Below are positions 40,929 through 52,006 of a stretch of 64,000 nt of DNA, piece after piece. Position 1 is the stretch's first letter. Each line of letters opens with the position of its first letter. A program made the translations under genes and the position numbers. The DNA is from Tremella fuciformis. Lineage: Eukaryota > Basidiomycota > Tremellomycetes > Tremellales > Tremellaceae. The notes under the pieces were generated by a model that saw nothing but the letters and a program-made list of their open reading frames with translations, did no database searches and was not told where the DNA came from. Location: positions 1,738,501 through 1,802,500 of the forward strand of contig CP136495.1 in NCBI GenBank assembly GCA_032768795.1, given 5' to 3'.

Positions 40929-41198
40929 ATGTTGTCAAAGACCAAGAAATTGCATGAAGCAAACAGAAGGGAGGATGAGGCCCTAGCCAATTGGCGACTT
41001 GAAGATTTCTTGAGACCCACAAAACCCAAGCGCGACCTTCATGATGTACAGCAAGCGCCCACCCCATCTGGTTCGCAGGTGGAAGCCAATGATGTTCAGA
41101 CACAACCAGCTGCAGAGACCGACATTATTGCAAACAAATTTCCAGGCGCCTCTCCTGGCCAAGCAACAACGCAAGATACAGTCGGTTGCAGTAAATGA
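40929..41198 (+). pseudogene. Detached 3' remnant of the orphan repeat gene
   Basis: A short frame beginning just after the preceding stop encodes KTKKLHEANRREDEALANWR and LRPTKPKRDLHDV. It resembles, weakly but in the right relative position, KSQLAEKQAKDREEFRIKEP of the 814-aa paralogue. This suggests it was once the C-terminal continuation of the 259-aa protein, cut off by a frameshift or by an unrecognised intron. Confidence 0.4.
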
Positions 41199-41431
41199 TT
41201 TAACGGTCAACCATAGGAAGAGTCTGTTGAATTGTCATAACCGTCAAGAAGCAAAATCTCAAGCCTCAACCCAAGTCCGATTCGTGGATATCGAGAGAAC
41301 CGTCCATTGTGGACTCGGCAGAGACCCACTGGAGTAAGTATAGCACATTGTTGAACAGACGTAGAGCTGTGCATCCTCAAGGTATGAAAGCTACCTCTTA
41401 ATCACGTATCTTCTCTATGCAGAAACATATT

Positions 41432-43876
41432 CTACGAGATCGGCGGCACTAGGCTGGAGGGAGAAAGAACCGTCCAGGGGAGCTCCTCGCGCTTAAGATT
41501 CTCATCCGTATAAATGCTGGCGCCTCCCATCTTTGGCGTTACAGGCCAAAGAAGATCCGCGAGGCCAGTACTCTTGAACATGTCGGTAAACTCCTTCTGC
41601 ATCTCGGACGCTGATGGTGATTCCGTCTTCTTGCCCGTCCAGTCCGTGCAGACCTGGTAGCCGCCATCCCCCGCCAGGCTCCAGGCCTGTCGTGTCTGCC
41701 ACAGGGCCTCCTTGCCCCGCGTCACATTGCTTGTGACTCTCAGCAGCCTCCCGTTGGAAACACAAGTCGTCGTGCACCCATAGTCGCCCTTGCGCGCAGC
41801 AAAAGTCTTTGGTGCCCCGGTCCAAGCGCTTGACAAATCCTTTTGAGTTTCAGGCGATACTGTTCCTCCACATTGTGCGACGGCCTCCTTGAACTGCTCG
41901 CGGAACCGGTCGACCCATTGGGCAGTGGTGTGTATCCCGGTCAGATGGGCTCGTTCTGCCTGTTGCTTTTCCTTTTCCAAGTCTGTCTCTTCGGTCGTCT
42001 CGTCCAGTGTCGGAAGGTCGGGCTCGAGGACAGATTTCCAAAATGGGGCCGGAGCTGGATGGAATCCTCCAAAAAAGGGTTCCTTGATCCTGAACTCCTC
42101 GCGATCCTTGGCTTGCTTCTCGGCGAGTTGTGATTTCACTGTTTTGAGGGATTCTTCGACCCATTTCTTTGTCCTAGTCCTGGCCTCGCTTGGGTGTGGA
42201 AATGTGCTGTCAAAGCTCCTTCGGAGTGCCTCGAGTTTGCCCATGACTTGGTCGGTGAGCCCGCACTCGAAATGAGAAGGCCATCTCGTGAACTCCTGTT
42301 GTGGGGTGATGGCGTCTTTGCCGACGAGGACTTTGCCGCAGGAGCAACCGACCAGCTTTTCCCATTTGTCAAAGTCCTTCGGGGAGACTTCACAGCTCGC
42401 CTTCAGTGCGTCGAAGACATCTGCGTACGTGTCCCGATCATGCTTGTTGAGAAAGGCGTCTGTGGCGGTGAGCTGTGCTTCCGCAGCATGTGCAGGGGTT
42501 CCGGTGGTCGTTTCGCGCGGGGCGTCGGAGGACTTGTCTGTCATCTCTGAAGCGGTAAGAGTGGCGCTTGTGTGACTGGTCTCCAATGGCATGGTCCGCT
42601 CTGGCTCATGCAAAGCCTTCACGCTGTGACGCCCATATTCCCAATCTTGGTGGAAATCTTCGGGGTGCTTCTTGATGAGGAACGCATTCCTCTTGTTGCC
42701 GTACCTAATCCACAGCTCGAGCAATACGCTGTCTTTTAGGGAGTGCATCCACTCCGTCACCCGCTCCCGGTCGCCCTCGCTGAGCTTGGCGAGACTCTGG
42801 TGGACCCCTTGCAGGGACGCCAGGTCGGCATAGTCGGAGTCTTGCAGGCCCATCGCATCGAAGAGCTCCTTGTGTGCACCGGCGTACGTTTCGAGGCTGT
42901 CGGTCGTCTCGTGCGCGACCGACCCGGTGATAGGGGATGGAAGGGCCAGCTCGGTGAGCTGCTGCAGCTGTTTCAGCTTCTTGATTGCCTCGGGCGGCTC
43001 CTCGCCCGTGACCTGGATCTTCCCTGGTGTCAACCAGGACTTGATCAGCCTCCTCAAGGTCTCCTTGTCCTTGTCCGTCAGGAACGATGTCTCGGCCGAC
43101 ATGTACGGCGATGGATCCGTCCAGAACTCCAGGGGCGGCTCTTCCGGGGCACCCGGCAGGGGTGGCTCTGATGAAAGTCCTCCAAGTATGGAGTATTCAA
43201 GTCCAGCTGATGTAGCAGATTCTGATTCTGGCGAATTGATCTGGGACGTGTTCTCACCGCTCGTCTCCGTCTGAGCCTCGGTCGAGCTGCCGACATAGCT
43301 AGGCTCATGGTAGGCGTACTGTCGAGGGTACTTATACGGTACCCTATCCCGTTCAATCCAACGGGGATGCTCCGCCCATTGCTCGTGTGTTGCCACGTTG
43401 TCTGCCCTCGTGTGCAGCTCCACCTTCGTCTGCGAAACCAGGGCCTCCATCCACTCTGTCACCGCCTGCCTCTCCGTCTCACTAAGTCCGGGGAGAGTGC
43501 TCTGCAAACTACGCTCGAGCGCCCTCACGTCCTCCAGATCTTCCTCCTCGACTCCCATAGGCGCCCAGACGTCCTCATGTTTCTTTATGTACTCGTCGAC
43601 GCTGACGCCGCTCGTCTCGTCATCAAAAGTGGACCCAATGGCACAGTTTGTGAGCTCCTGCAGGCGTTGAAGTCGATATGAGGCTAGTTGGCGGCCCTCG
43701 TAGCGCGTGCTTGGCAAGTGGATCTTGCCGGGTACAAGCCATGTTTTGAGGACTTTTGAAAGGGCAGTCTTGTCTTGTGCGGTCAACAAAGACCTGCTTG
43801 CATCCATGAACTGATCAAGATGTGTCCAGTACACGGGAGGAGGCTGGAGAGTCGGCTCGGATGATGTCTCGGTCAT
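41432..43876 (-). CDS. Orphan protein with three copies of a novel repeat, 814 aa
   Basis: A single-exon ORF without similarity that I recognise. Repeat 1 (residues about 16-175) has YWTHLDQFMDASRSLLTAQD, KTWLVPGKI and LSETERQAVTEWMEALVSQT. Repeat 2 (250-415) has FWTDPSPYMSAETSFLTDKD, KSWLTPGKI and LSEGDRERVTEWMHSLKDSV. Repeat 3 (468-600) is diverged: TATDAFLNKHDRDTYADVFD and EARTRTKKWVEESLKTVKSQ, with no PGKI. Acidic Ser/Thr linkers separate them. The last 170 residues form a distinct region with several Cys (GDYGCTTTCVSNGRLLRV, then GGYQVCTDWTGKK). No signal peptide or membrane segment is seen. The absence of introns is unusual here. It converges on the one-repeat paralogue, with the two forming an inverted pair. 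Function unknown. Confidence 0.78.
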   Translation of the reverse strand: MTETSSEPTLQPPPVYWTHLDQFMDASRSLLTAQDKTALSKVLKTWLVPGKIHLPSTRYEGRQLASYRLQRLQELTNCAIGSTFDDETSGVSVDEYIKKHEDVWAPMGVEEEDLEDVRALERSLQSTLPGLSETERQAVTEWMEALVSQTKVELHTRADNVATHEQWAEHPRWIERDRVPYKYPRQYAYHEPSYVGSSTEAQTETSGENTSQINSPESESATSAGLEYSILGGLSSEPPLPGAPEEPPLEFWTDPSPYMSAETSFLTDKDKETLRRLIKSWLTPGKIQVTGEEPPEAIKKLKQLQQLTELALPSPITGSVAHETTDSLETYAGAHKELFDAMGLQDSDYADLASLQGVHQSLAKLSEGDRERVTEWMHSLKDSVLLELWIRYGNKRNAFLIKKHPEDFHQDWEYGRHSVKALHEPERTMPLETSHTSATLTASEMTDKSSDAPRETTTGTPAHAAEAQLTATDAFLNKHDRDTYADVFDALKASCEVSPKDFDKWEKLVGCSCGKVLVGKDAITPQQEFTRWPSHFECGLTDQVMGKLEALRRSFDSTFPHPSEARTRTKKWVEESLKTVKSQLAEKQAKDREEFRIKEPFFGGFHPAPAPFWKSVLEPDLPTLDETTEETDLEKEKQQAERAHLTGIHTTAQWVDRFREQFKEAVAQCGGTVSPETQKDLSSAWTGAPKTFAARKGDYGCTTTCVSNGRLLRVTSNVTRGKEALWQTRQAWSLAGDGGYQVCTDWTGKKTESPSASEMQKEFTDMFKSTGLADLLWPVTPKMGGASIYTDENLKREELPWTVLSPSSLVPPIS

Positions 43877-44648
43877 GCTTGAGAGATGCAGCGCTGTGCC
43901 GCTGGATGCTCAGGATGTTGTGTGAGTGGGCAGGCAGGTCAACTTCAGTGTCTGAGAAGGAGGAATGCAGGGCCAAAACACACGAGAGCGAGGGACTTGG
44001 GAAGGCGTTGCCACTGACCGGCCGCTCAGCAAGAGGCTGCGAGATCGAACATGTCAGACACTTTCGCTCCTTTGTGTACACACATCCCCAATCCCCTCTC
44101 CCCTACTAGGAGAAGCGGTGTGGCGTGCGGCTCTACAGACGCTGGCAGCTACCGCTGAGAGCAGTACGTAGGCATGGGAGACAGCTGTCTATTGTAAAGT
44201 GAGGTAGATGTCACCGTTCGCACGTCGACTATCACATCCGGGGCGTGGACCGCCTTCCCCTTTGGGAAGTGGGGATTACAAAAACAGTGTATGATCCTTC
44301 TCCGGCCCCAAGCGCTAGGGTTCGCAATGAGCATTGTCATCACAGCTCACAGCTGTAAATGCTGAACCACTGCATCCAGATCTACTTCGTCCGTGCAGAT
44401 GAAGTCCGTGCAGATGAGCCCCGTGCGCTCCGCCACATCTTCCAAATCGCCACATCGCCACGCTGCCACATTGCCACTTTGCTTCATACTGTGGCCCGGA
44501 CTAACATGCCATTGCATATGCAAACTAATGATACAGCAGTGATAATGCCCCCACAACCACACAGACACACGACGCAGCCCTTGCGCGCGCCAACACCCTA
44601 CAAAGACAAAATGATATAAATGCGATACGTGTTACTCCGTTTTCAGTC
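43877..44648. other. Intergenic region at the right border of the island
   Basis: 772 bp with no gene. A degenerate run of CGCCACAT / TGCCACAT / TGCCACTT units lies at about 44450-44480, and a GTCCGTGCAGATGA pair at 44390-44415 (a 15-bp direct repeat). The accessory island ends and housekeeping genes resume here. Confidence 0.4.
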
Positions 44649-47600
44649 TTACACCTTGGCCCCACCAGCCAAGACAACATTCGGCGCCGACATCCTCCTC
44701 CCGTCCAAAACAGCTCCCTTGCCCAGCCCCGGGATAGGGAGACCCTGACTCCAGCTTCCAAACTTGTGTCTCGAATCGAGAAGATTGGCGTGATACACAG
44801 CGCGCATCGCCTTGGCCGAAGGCGATTCCGGTTCGTACAGCGACGAGCCGTTGGCTGAAGAACGCTGCGACGGCGTGGACGGGCGGTCCTGTGAGCCCAA
44901 GTTCGACCCGGAAGGGAACGATCGAGGAACTGCGGGTGACCGCGGACCCGGCTCGAGTGCTTCGGGCCCTACCATCGAGCATGGCAGCGTGAGCGGGAAG
45001 AGGGTACGGAATCGCTCGGTCTCCTGCGATGCGCCGTCAATGACGGGCTGGATGATGCGCGAGCCGGACGCCTTGGCCTCTCCGGCGAGTCGCTCCAAGC
45101 GCTGCGACCAAAGACTGCGGTTGGCGGCGCACGAATCGGCATATGGCTGAAGTTCTGGCAGGATATTCGACACCGACTGGAAGAGCGGGTGGGTGAAGAG
45201 GTCAATGAAGCCGACCTGACCCTTGGCCTGCAGGGCCGCATCGGCAGAAGCAATAACTGAGACTGGAATCTCGAGATCCTGCTCCAGGGAGGCTTGAATA
45301 GCCCACTCTTCTAGCAAGACCGAAGACCAGTGTTCCGACACATCCATGGGCCGAGTCTGCGCATCAGCGGGAGACCATCCCAGCGAAAGATTGACTTACG
45401 GGATTCGAGATGTCTGCACACTTGATGAGTGCTTGGCAGAACATGACCCGATCCTCGTCCGCGTCGCCGGGCTGGTCGAGCGCTTCTCCAAACTCCTTCA
45501 GACGCTGTATCCAGGCAAAGTGGAGAGACATGTCGGTGGCGAGAACTGAAGAATACAAGACCTTGCGGAACCCCTTGCGATCCCAAGCTACTCGAGCAGG
45601 GTATGCCTTGTCCTTGACAGACATGGGACCGAGGAGGAAGCCAAAGTTGTGTTTTCGCAGAAGTTGCACGACCAACATGCAGTGCATATTCTCGAGGGAG
45701 GATTTGTCGTCGTACACCTGCGAAAGTGGTGTCTTTGCATTTTTCTGATCGTCAGGTGAGTCGCAGTCCAGGCGAAAATTAACTGACCATGAAAGCATTC
45801 GACAGTCCCGGGTGACCCACATCGTGGCCCATCGCCCCAATCAGCAAGGCAAAAACGTCTTGCGGCCTAAGAACCTGTCTAGCGCGATAGGTGCCAAGGC
45901 CTAGCGAAGCGAGCTTCTTTTCGTTTGGTCGCGTCCACAGCGGTGTCTCCTGGGTGAGGGTACGAAGGTATGCGAAGGGCGGTACGACCCCTATGACGAT
46001 GAGGAACGAGTACGTCGCTTGAAGGACGTCGATGGCGTGAACGTAGTTGTGGTATGGGTTGGGAGCATGATAAATGGCGCGGATGGCGAAGAGAAGACGA
46101 CGGACATCTTCCCAGTCTAGCTCAAGATCGGCGATGCCTTTGGTGCAGAGGATACCCTCAAACATGACACAGGCGGCGCGGTAGAGATCTCCCTCTTCCA
46201 GCTGATGCGGCTTGAAGTTCCACGTGGCCAAAGCGTCGACCAGTTTGGCGCGATGAGCGGGCGACATAGGCGCAGACAGTCTATCAATCAGCAACGATTC
46301 ATATGAAGCGATTGGAACCCACCTGGCATACTCGCCCATCTGAATGTCGATCGCCCTACTAGTCTGATAGAACATGGCCGACAACAGCTCCGCTAGTCTC
46401 GTGACACCTTCCCCATCGCCATCCGTTCTATCCGCACCATCGTCCTCATCGTCTGAGGATTTGAGTCCTTCCCGTGTCGGGGAAGAGGGGAAAGTGAACC
46501 CGTTTTGTAGCCGTGAGGGCTTTTTGGGCGTCACAGCAGTCGCTTCAAAGACTCGCTGTGCTCGTTTCAGGGCGAAGTTGAGACCGCTAATGTCGATGCT
46601 CCGCCTTCGCGCACTGAGTTTTGGCGGGATCAAATAGAGGGATTCGAGGAAGGTGTGATAGTTGTCGCTCTCCTCTTCGGGCAGTTCGGCGGTCATGCCA
46701 AATGTACCAGCAGAAACCGACTGCTTGCGGGACGCAGGGCCATTTGTCGAGTTGTGGCGCGACTTTTCTGGTCGCGAAGGCCACTCGCGGCTCATGGAGC
46801 GTTTGTGGTTATTCAACGCGGCACTCAGGACCTTTTCACCCTCATGCTCTCCGCCAAAGCTGAGCGCGGTAGGGGGCAGGACCACAAGTCGCTCGTCATC
46901 ATCCAGTGAGCGCAGCTCGTAGGCGGGTGAAAGTGGCCCAGCGGTACTGGAGAGGCCGACGACGGAAGAGATGCGGCCTTCTTTGGCGGCGCGGACCATG
47001 CGCCACAGCAGAGCGGCCGTCTCGAGATCATAAGGGGGTCGGAGCACGCCTGCGGCTCCCGCGGCGACGATCGCGTTTATGGCAGCCGGGGTGATGCCTG
47101 GATTCGCAGAATAGGCAACGATCACTGGGGACGCTGATGTCGACGCTCCCGACGCGGCATGATCCCGCATCACCGCGACGGAGCGAATCTGGTCGACTGC
47201 CGAGTTGAGCCACTCTTCTTCTGTGCGCTTGGCACGGTCGAGTAGGTCTTGCTGGAAACAGACGGCCGAAGGCGTGGTACCCTGTGATAGAAGGAGGGAG
47301 AGCGATGGGAGTGATGGCGAGTCGCACAGCGGCACGAGGATGACGGGTATGAGCTGAGCTGGGGTGGAAGGCCTGGCGATGAGAGGCGACTGGTTGATCG
47401 AGGCGAAAGCGGGTGAGTGGCTTGATGATGGCGAGAGAACGGAGGGGAGGTGGGAGGGGTTTCGAATGACGGTGGCTGTGAATCGGCGTCAGCAAGTGGC
47501 CGTCAAAGGTGGCAAGTGTAGCAAGATGAAAGGATAAGTGGGAGCGGGGGAGGTGCAGAGGGGAGAGAAAGGCATGATTTGAAGATGAGGGATATAAGAA

Positions 47601-48537
47601 GGAGGAGGGCGGCTCTTGAGAGAGAGCGACAAGGATGAGCACGGTCACGGGGAAGATCGACGTTTGCGTTTGACAAACTCAAAGGCACCTCCTTTGCCAT
47701 CACTCATCACCATCACCATCATCAGACCAAAACTGTGCCTGGAGACAACAGACTAGAGAGAGAGAGCAGCGACTCACCTTGTAGTCCACTGCCACGGAGC
47801 ACGGCCACCACCTCGTCACCCTCCCATCCGGGTCGATTCCTGCCCACACCGCCACCTCCCATACCCATCCCACTGGGCAAAGCCACACTCCCTCGGCTCA
47901 CACCCGCAGCAGCCAACAAAGCGGCCGGACCTGGCTGGGCGGAAGACGTTTGGGGTCGCCTCGTCCGTTTACCGGTGTTCGGGTTGAAGCGTTTGGCGCC
48001 AAAGACAGGGGCCTCTGAGGACGGGTAGGCCGCTGCGCCCTGCCGACTGGTCTCGCCAAAGCCGTTGGTGTCGTGTGGGCCTGTCGACATGGGCGACATC
48101 CTATCTGGGGACTGCATTCGGACCTGGGTGCCTGCACCTATGCCGGGCGCAAGCGAGAGCCTCCTTCCAGCGGACACGACCGCGTCGATGGCTTCCTCCT
48201 CGAATGTGTCCTTCTTGGACCGTGTAAGCCTTGAGCTCATGCCGAAGGACTTGAGAGACGGGACCGTGCTGCCGGACTGTCGCGTTGTGAGGGGTGGCGG
48301 ACGAGACGGAGGGACGATGGGCGCAGGGCCATCCGCGGTCGGCGGCAGCAGCACGAGCAGGGAGAGGTGGGCCTGCTGGCCCTCCTCGGGCGTCGGTGGC
48401 GTGCTGCTCATCTTGCCCGCCGAGTAGGAGGATCGTTTCGTGGTGACGGCCAGACGATTCTGTATGACCGTCGACGAGGGAAAGTAAAAGCCGTCGTCCT
48501 CTGCCAAAGGGGCTAAACGGAACTTGGTCAGCACCAT
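44649..48537 (-). CDS. PDE2: Class I 3',5'-cyclic-nucleotide phosphodiesterase, 1166 aa
   Basis: Hydrolyses cAMP and so lowers PKA signalling. Four exons, 48537-47778, 47475-45788, 45744-45400 and 45356-44649, join in frame to 3501 nt. The catalytic HD domain has the signature HNYVHAIDVLQ, the metal box GHDVGHPGLSNAF, ATDMSLHFAW, and KCADISNP. Before it lies a region with VIVAYSANPGITPAAINAIV and AAGVLRPPYDLETAALLWRM that looks like the alpha/beta core of a response-regulator receiver domain, though the phospho-acceptor Asp is not obvious. The N-terminal 250 residues are Ser/Pro/Gly-rich and probably disordered. The C-terminal 120 residues are Ser/Pro-rich. The start MVLTKFRLAPLAEDD is the best ATG in frame; an upstream splice (acceptor TTTAG near 48515) is an alternative. 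Intron 1 is long for this genome (302 nt). Confidence 0.88.
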
Positions 48538-48853
48538 CTCGACAAGGGTCGGACGAGCACACGCGAGCTCGAACAGTAGAAATGATAGTGTGGAAAAGTA
48601 CAACGACGCGAAACGAAAACGAGAGGAAAAGGCAAACGAAAAGATAGAGGTGATGACGAGGAGGCATGGAAAAGCGATCTGGGCGCCCACTCACCTGATC
48701 AGGACACGACGGGGCTGAGCAGGTCGGTCATTGACCAGCCGGCCTGGAAGAAGATTCGATCTGTGTCGGAACAATGAACGCTGGGCGCAGGTGTGGTCGT
48801 GAGGCCAGCGAGGGGGCACCAAGCCGAACGTGCGGCAGAGTGCGATGGACGGG

Positions 48854-49573
48854 TTACGATACGGTACCGTTGACAGACTCGCGCACAAGGTTTCCTAGGC
48901 TCCGAGATTGCGGGCGTGCCGCCGAGAAGGGCAATGCGTCGTGTGCAGCTGCCACGAAGGGCAGCTGGTCGCCGCTGCACGGGCCGGGTCTTCCGGAGAC
49001 GCGAGGGGCCGATCGGAGTGTGGGCAGTAGCGTGGTTGCTGGCGAGGAGATGGGGAGGGGGGCGATAGAGGCGAGAAGGAAAAGGCTTGCCGGTACGTCG
49101 GAGGTTGAGATCAGCGACGAGATGGCTGTATGCGGCAAGTCTGGCGGAGGGGTTGCTGTTCGTTCGGGATTGCCCACGACCCGAGGTGTGGCTATCGACG
49201 GGGGGCGGGGGCGGAGGGTGGTGTGTCGGATGAGCAGGGCCGCGAGACACGAGATGAGCTGAGCGATGAGACAGAGACGGTGCAAGTGGTAAGTGGTGGT
49301 GGTGGTGACGATGAGAGGCAGAGAAGAGAGAACGGCATTGTGGCCGAGGGAATTGCCTGATGCGGTAAGTAAATTGGCTGGCGGCAGTAGCCAAAGACAT
49401 AATCCCAGGGACAGGGTCAGGGACAGGGCAGAATAGGGAAAATTGGCCGAGATCCAAGATCGTCGCTCTGACAGGTCAGCACGATGACTGCGACTGCGGA
49501 ACCATTTCTTCTCCTTGTCCTTGGCATCCCTCAGAGCAAAGAGCACTTCAGCTGGAGGCTGGTCGTGTGCCAC
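48854..49573 (-). CDS. Possible small membrane protein or 5' leader of the phosphodiesterase gene
   Basis: A 239-codon frame without recognised similarity. It starts MAHDQPPAEVLFALRDAKDK with a charged stretch KEKKWFRSRSHR. Hydrophobic segments follow (YSALSLTLSLGLCLWLLPP and LCLIAQLISCLAALLI), which could be two membrane helices. After that it is Pro/Ser-rich without clear coding bias. It points the same way as the phosphodiesterase gene and ends 317 bp before its start, so the whole stretch may be that gene's long, intron-containing 5' leader. Support is weak. Confidence 0.25.
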   Translation of the reverse strand: MAHDQPPAEVLFALRDAKDKEKKWFRSRSHRADLSERRSWISANFPYSALSLTLSLGLCLWLLPPANLLTASGNSLGHNAVLSSLPLIVTTTTTYHLHRLCLIAQLISCLAALLIRHTTLRPRPPSIATPRVVGNPERTATPPPDLPHTAISSLISTSDVPASLFLLASIAPLPISSPATTLLPTLRSAPRVSGRPGPCSGDQLPFVAAAHDALPFSAARPQSRSLGNLVRESVNGTVS

Positions 49574-50129
49574 TGTTCACTCCGACTATGCTCGAAGCAG
49601 CGCAGGATGACGGATGATACAGCGACGAGTGGCTAATGGCCAATGGTAATTTAATCCCGAGCTGTGCCTGACACGTGCCTTGCAGCTTCTAGCGCAGCCA
49701 TCACGTGGCTGAACATATTAATCCCCTTCTAATGTCGGTGATCGGCTCCTAAGGTGATCTACTAATGCTAACCTAATGCGGCATGTCCGTTATCTCCTCC
49801 ACTCGAGACGTCCACCTCTCCAATCTACAGTATAGCTCTCATCTGCGGTGACTATCACAACTGCGAACCACCATCCAAACAAAGGCCACCCGCTATGACC
49901 ATTTTTGAGCCTCAACGCCCTGAGCTTCGCCGTCGCCCTCGTTTCATCCCTCTCAAGCTGACACTGGACGACACTTGAGGAGGTAAGGGTGCCTGAGCAC
50001 AAGCTCGCCGCTAGGCCGCCAACGCCCGTCTCGTTGAACGATAGATATACTGATGGCCGTCAAGGCCGCAAGCTCACCTCTCATTTCTGATCCTACAGCA
50101 AATACAACACCCATCATTCTACTGTCAAC
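49574..50129. other. Divergent upstream region
   Basis: 556 bp between the leftward phosphodiesterase side and the rightward small Tyr-rich protein. It contains CACGTG-like and CACGTGGC sites (49672-49677 and 49703-49710). No gene is supported. Confidence 0.35.
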
Positions 50130-50524
50130 ATGGGCTACGGAGACCACATCACCTCGCGCGGCGTGAACGATCAAGTAACCTTGTTCGACCGTATCAAGCG
50201 TCAGAGGACTGACAGCAGGGCAACGCCTATGACAACCGGGCCAACTCGTCCACTGGCGGGCAGGGCTACCATTACTCCAAGTGCGTCTCCTCCCGGCTCT
50301 GATTTCAGTGAGGAGTAGGCGCTGAGGGCAGCACGAACGGCAGCTACTACTATGCCAACACCGACGGGTCCAAGTACTACAACTCGGGTGAGCCTATGGT
50401 CTAACTGCGAGGCAAGTCGGGCTGATGGGAAGGCAAGGGGTACGCGCAGTACACGGGCCCATCGGGCGGAGTCAAGCAGTACATCTCGAGCCCGGGCGCC
50501 AAGTCTGGCGGGCAGAAGAAATAA
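50130..50524 (+). CDS. Small Tyr/Gly/Ser-rich protein, 84 aa
   Basis: Four short exons, 50130-50174, 50219-50280, 50332-50387 and 50433-50524, join in frame to 255 nt. The protein begins MGYGDHITSRGVNDQGNAYD and continues with GGQGYHYSN, NGSYYYANTDGSKYYNSG, GYAQYTGPSGG and a KSGGQKK tail. This pattern of YHYSN, GSYYY.N..GS.YYN and YT.P.G is one I associate with small, widespread, uncharacterised fungal proteins. No signal peptide is seen. The repeated aromatic-Gly-Ser units suggest a short beta-hairpin repeat or a flexible low-complexity protein. Function unknown. Its stop lies about 30 bp from the convergent stop of the oxidoreductase gene. Confidence 0.75.
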
Positions 50525-50555
50525 CAACTACTCGTAGTTTCATTCTTTTCATGCA

Positions 50556-51844
50556 CTACTCGTCCGCCACCTTGATGACGAGCTTGCCGACCGTGCCCCG
50601 GGACGTAATGTCGATCTGCGTCTGCGCGACCCCCTCAGCGGAGAACGGGTAGATCTTGTGCACGGTAAACTTGAAGGCGCCCGAGCGGATGAGCTCGTAC
50701 AGCCACGCGGTGTACTCTTCGAACTCTTCGCGCGTCTTGACGATGTTCCCCAGCACGGGCCGCGTGAGCTTGAGCGACTTGGGCGAGAGGCGGAGCGGCG
50801 AGACGGCGGCGGGCGGGCCCTAGTCATCAGCCCCATAGGCCATGGCCGTCTCGTTCGGAAGAGGAGAGACCCACGCTCGCATTGCCGTACATTGCAATGG
50901 TGCCTTTACGCCTAACGACCTCAAAGTCCTCGTCAAACGTATCCTTGCCCACGCCATCATACACCACATGCACGCCCTCGCCACTCCACTCCATCAGCTT
51001 CTTCACATTCTCCGCCGACCCATCCGTCGTGAGCAGCACATGCTCGGCGCCATTCGCGCGCGCCAGCTGCGCCTTCTCGGGCGTGGACACGGTGCCAATG
51101 ACGTGCGCGCCGAGGTGCGCGCACAGCTGGCACAGGATGAGACCGACGCCGCCCGCCGCCGCACGCACGAGCACCCAGTCGCCCTTCTTGACGGCGTAGC
51201 TCTCGCGTGCCAGCGCCAGCGCCGTGTAGGCCGTCGTGGCGGCTGCCACGCCCTCGGCGGCGCTGACCTCGCCCGCGCCAAATGGCCACGGGGCGATGTG
51301 CGTGATGGGCGCGGTCATGTATTCTGCAAAGGAGCCCGAGCCCCCCACGTTGACGAGCACCGTCTGCCCCACTTCCAGCGGGGGTAGTCCGCTGGAGGCA
51401 GCCCCGGAAGGAGAGGGGGCGTAGGATGTGGGAAGGCTGACGAGCTTGGCGATGGCGTCTTGTCCCGGTGTGTAGGGCATCGGCTTAGGGTACAACCCCG
51501 AGCGGAAATCTGCCCTCAGCTATCCACCCGGCTCAGGAGAAGCGACTGCGCTCACAAGTGTCGATGTAGTTGGCGCCGGTGTACAGCACCTTGAGCAGCG
51601 CCTCGCCTTCCCCCGGCTTGGGCACGGGTATCTCTTCCAGCTTGTTCACTTCGGGACCGCCGATCTCGGCGACTCGGATGGCCTTCATCGTCTTGGGCAC
51701 GGGGGAGGACATGGCCATGAAACGCTTTGCTGAGAGCTGGGATGACAGTGATGGAGCAGCGATGCGAGATATGACTGATCTTCTTGGTGTTGATGCGCTT
51801 GGAAGCTGTCTCGTTGCCGTACACAGACGTCTGGCCAAGTACAT
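50556..51844 (-). CDS. NADPH:quinone oxidoreductase, zeta-crystallin type, probably mitochondrial
   Basis: A zinc-free medium-chain dehydrogenase/reductase that reduces quinones with NADPH. Three exons, 51844-51556, 51509-50875 and 50819-50556, join to 1188 nt (395 aa). The core begins TMKAIRVAEIGGPEVNKLEE and has GANYIDTYFRSGLYP, with the intron inside it correctly removed, FAEYMTAP, and the nucleotide-binding glycines AAAGGVGLILCQLCAHLGAH. Next come GTVSTPEKAQLARANGAEHV, VYDGVGKDTFDED and a last helix (REEFEEYTAWLYELIRSG). The first 45 residues (MYLARRLCTATRQLPSASTP and onward) are Arg/Ser/Ala-rich without acids, a likely mitochondrial presequence; an internal start at MAMSSPVPK could give a cytosolic form. 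The family in yeast is Zta1. Confidence 0.9.
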
Positions 51845-52006
51845 ATGGAATTGAGAATGGAAGAGGACGAGTATGCCGGCTGATCAAGCGGTCGGTCGGC
51901 CCGTTGCTCATCTTATCCGAACCAACTCATCCGGCCGGCCAAACCCGTCACGACATCCCAGCTCATCTCATCAACGGCATGCGTGGACAGCATGCATGCA
52001 TGCGTA

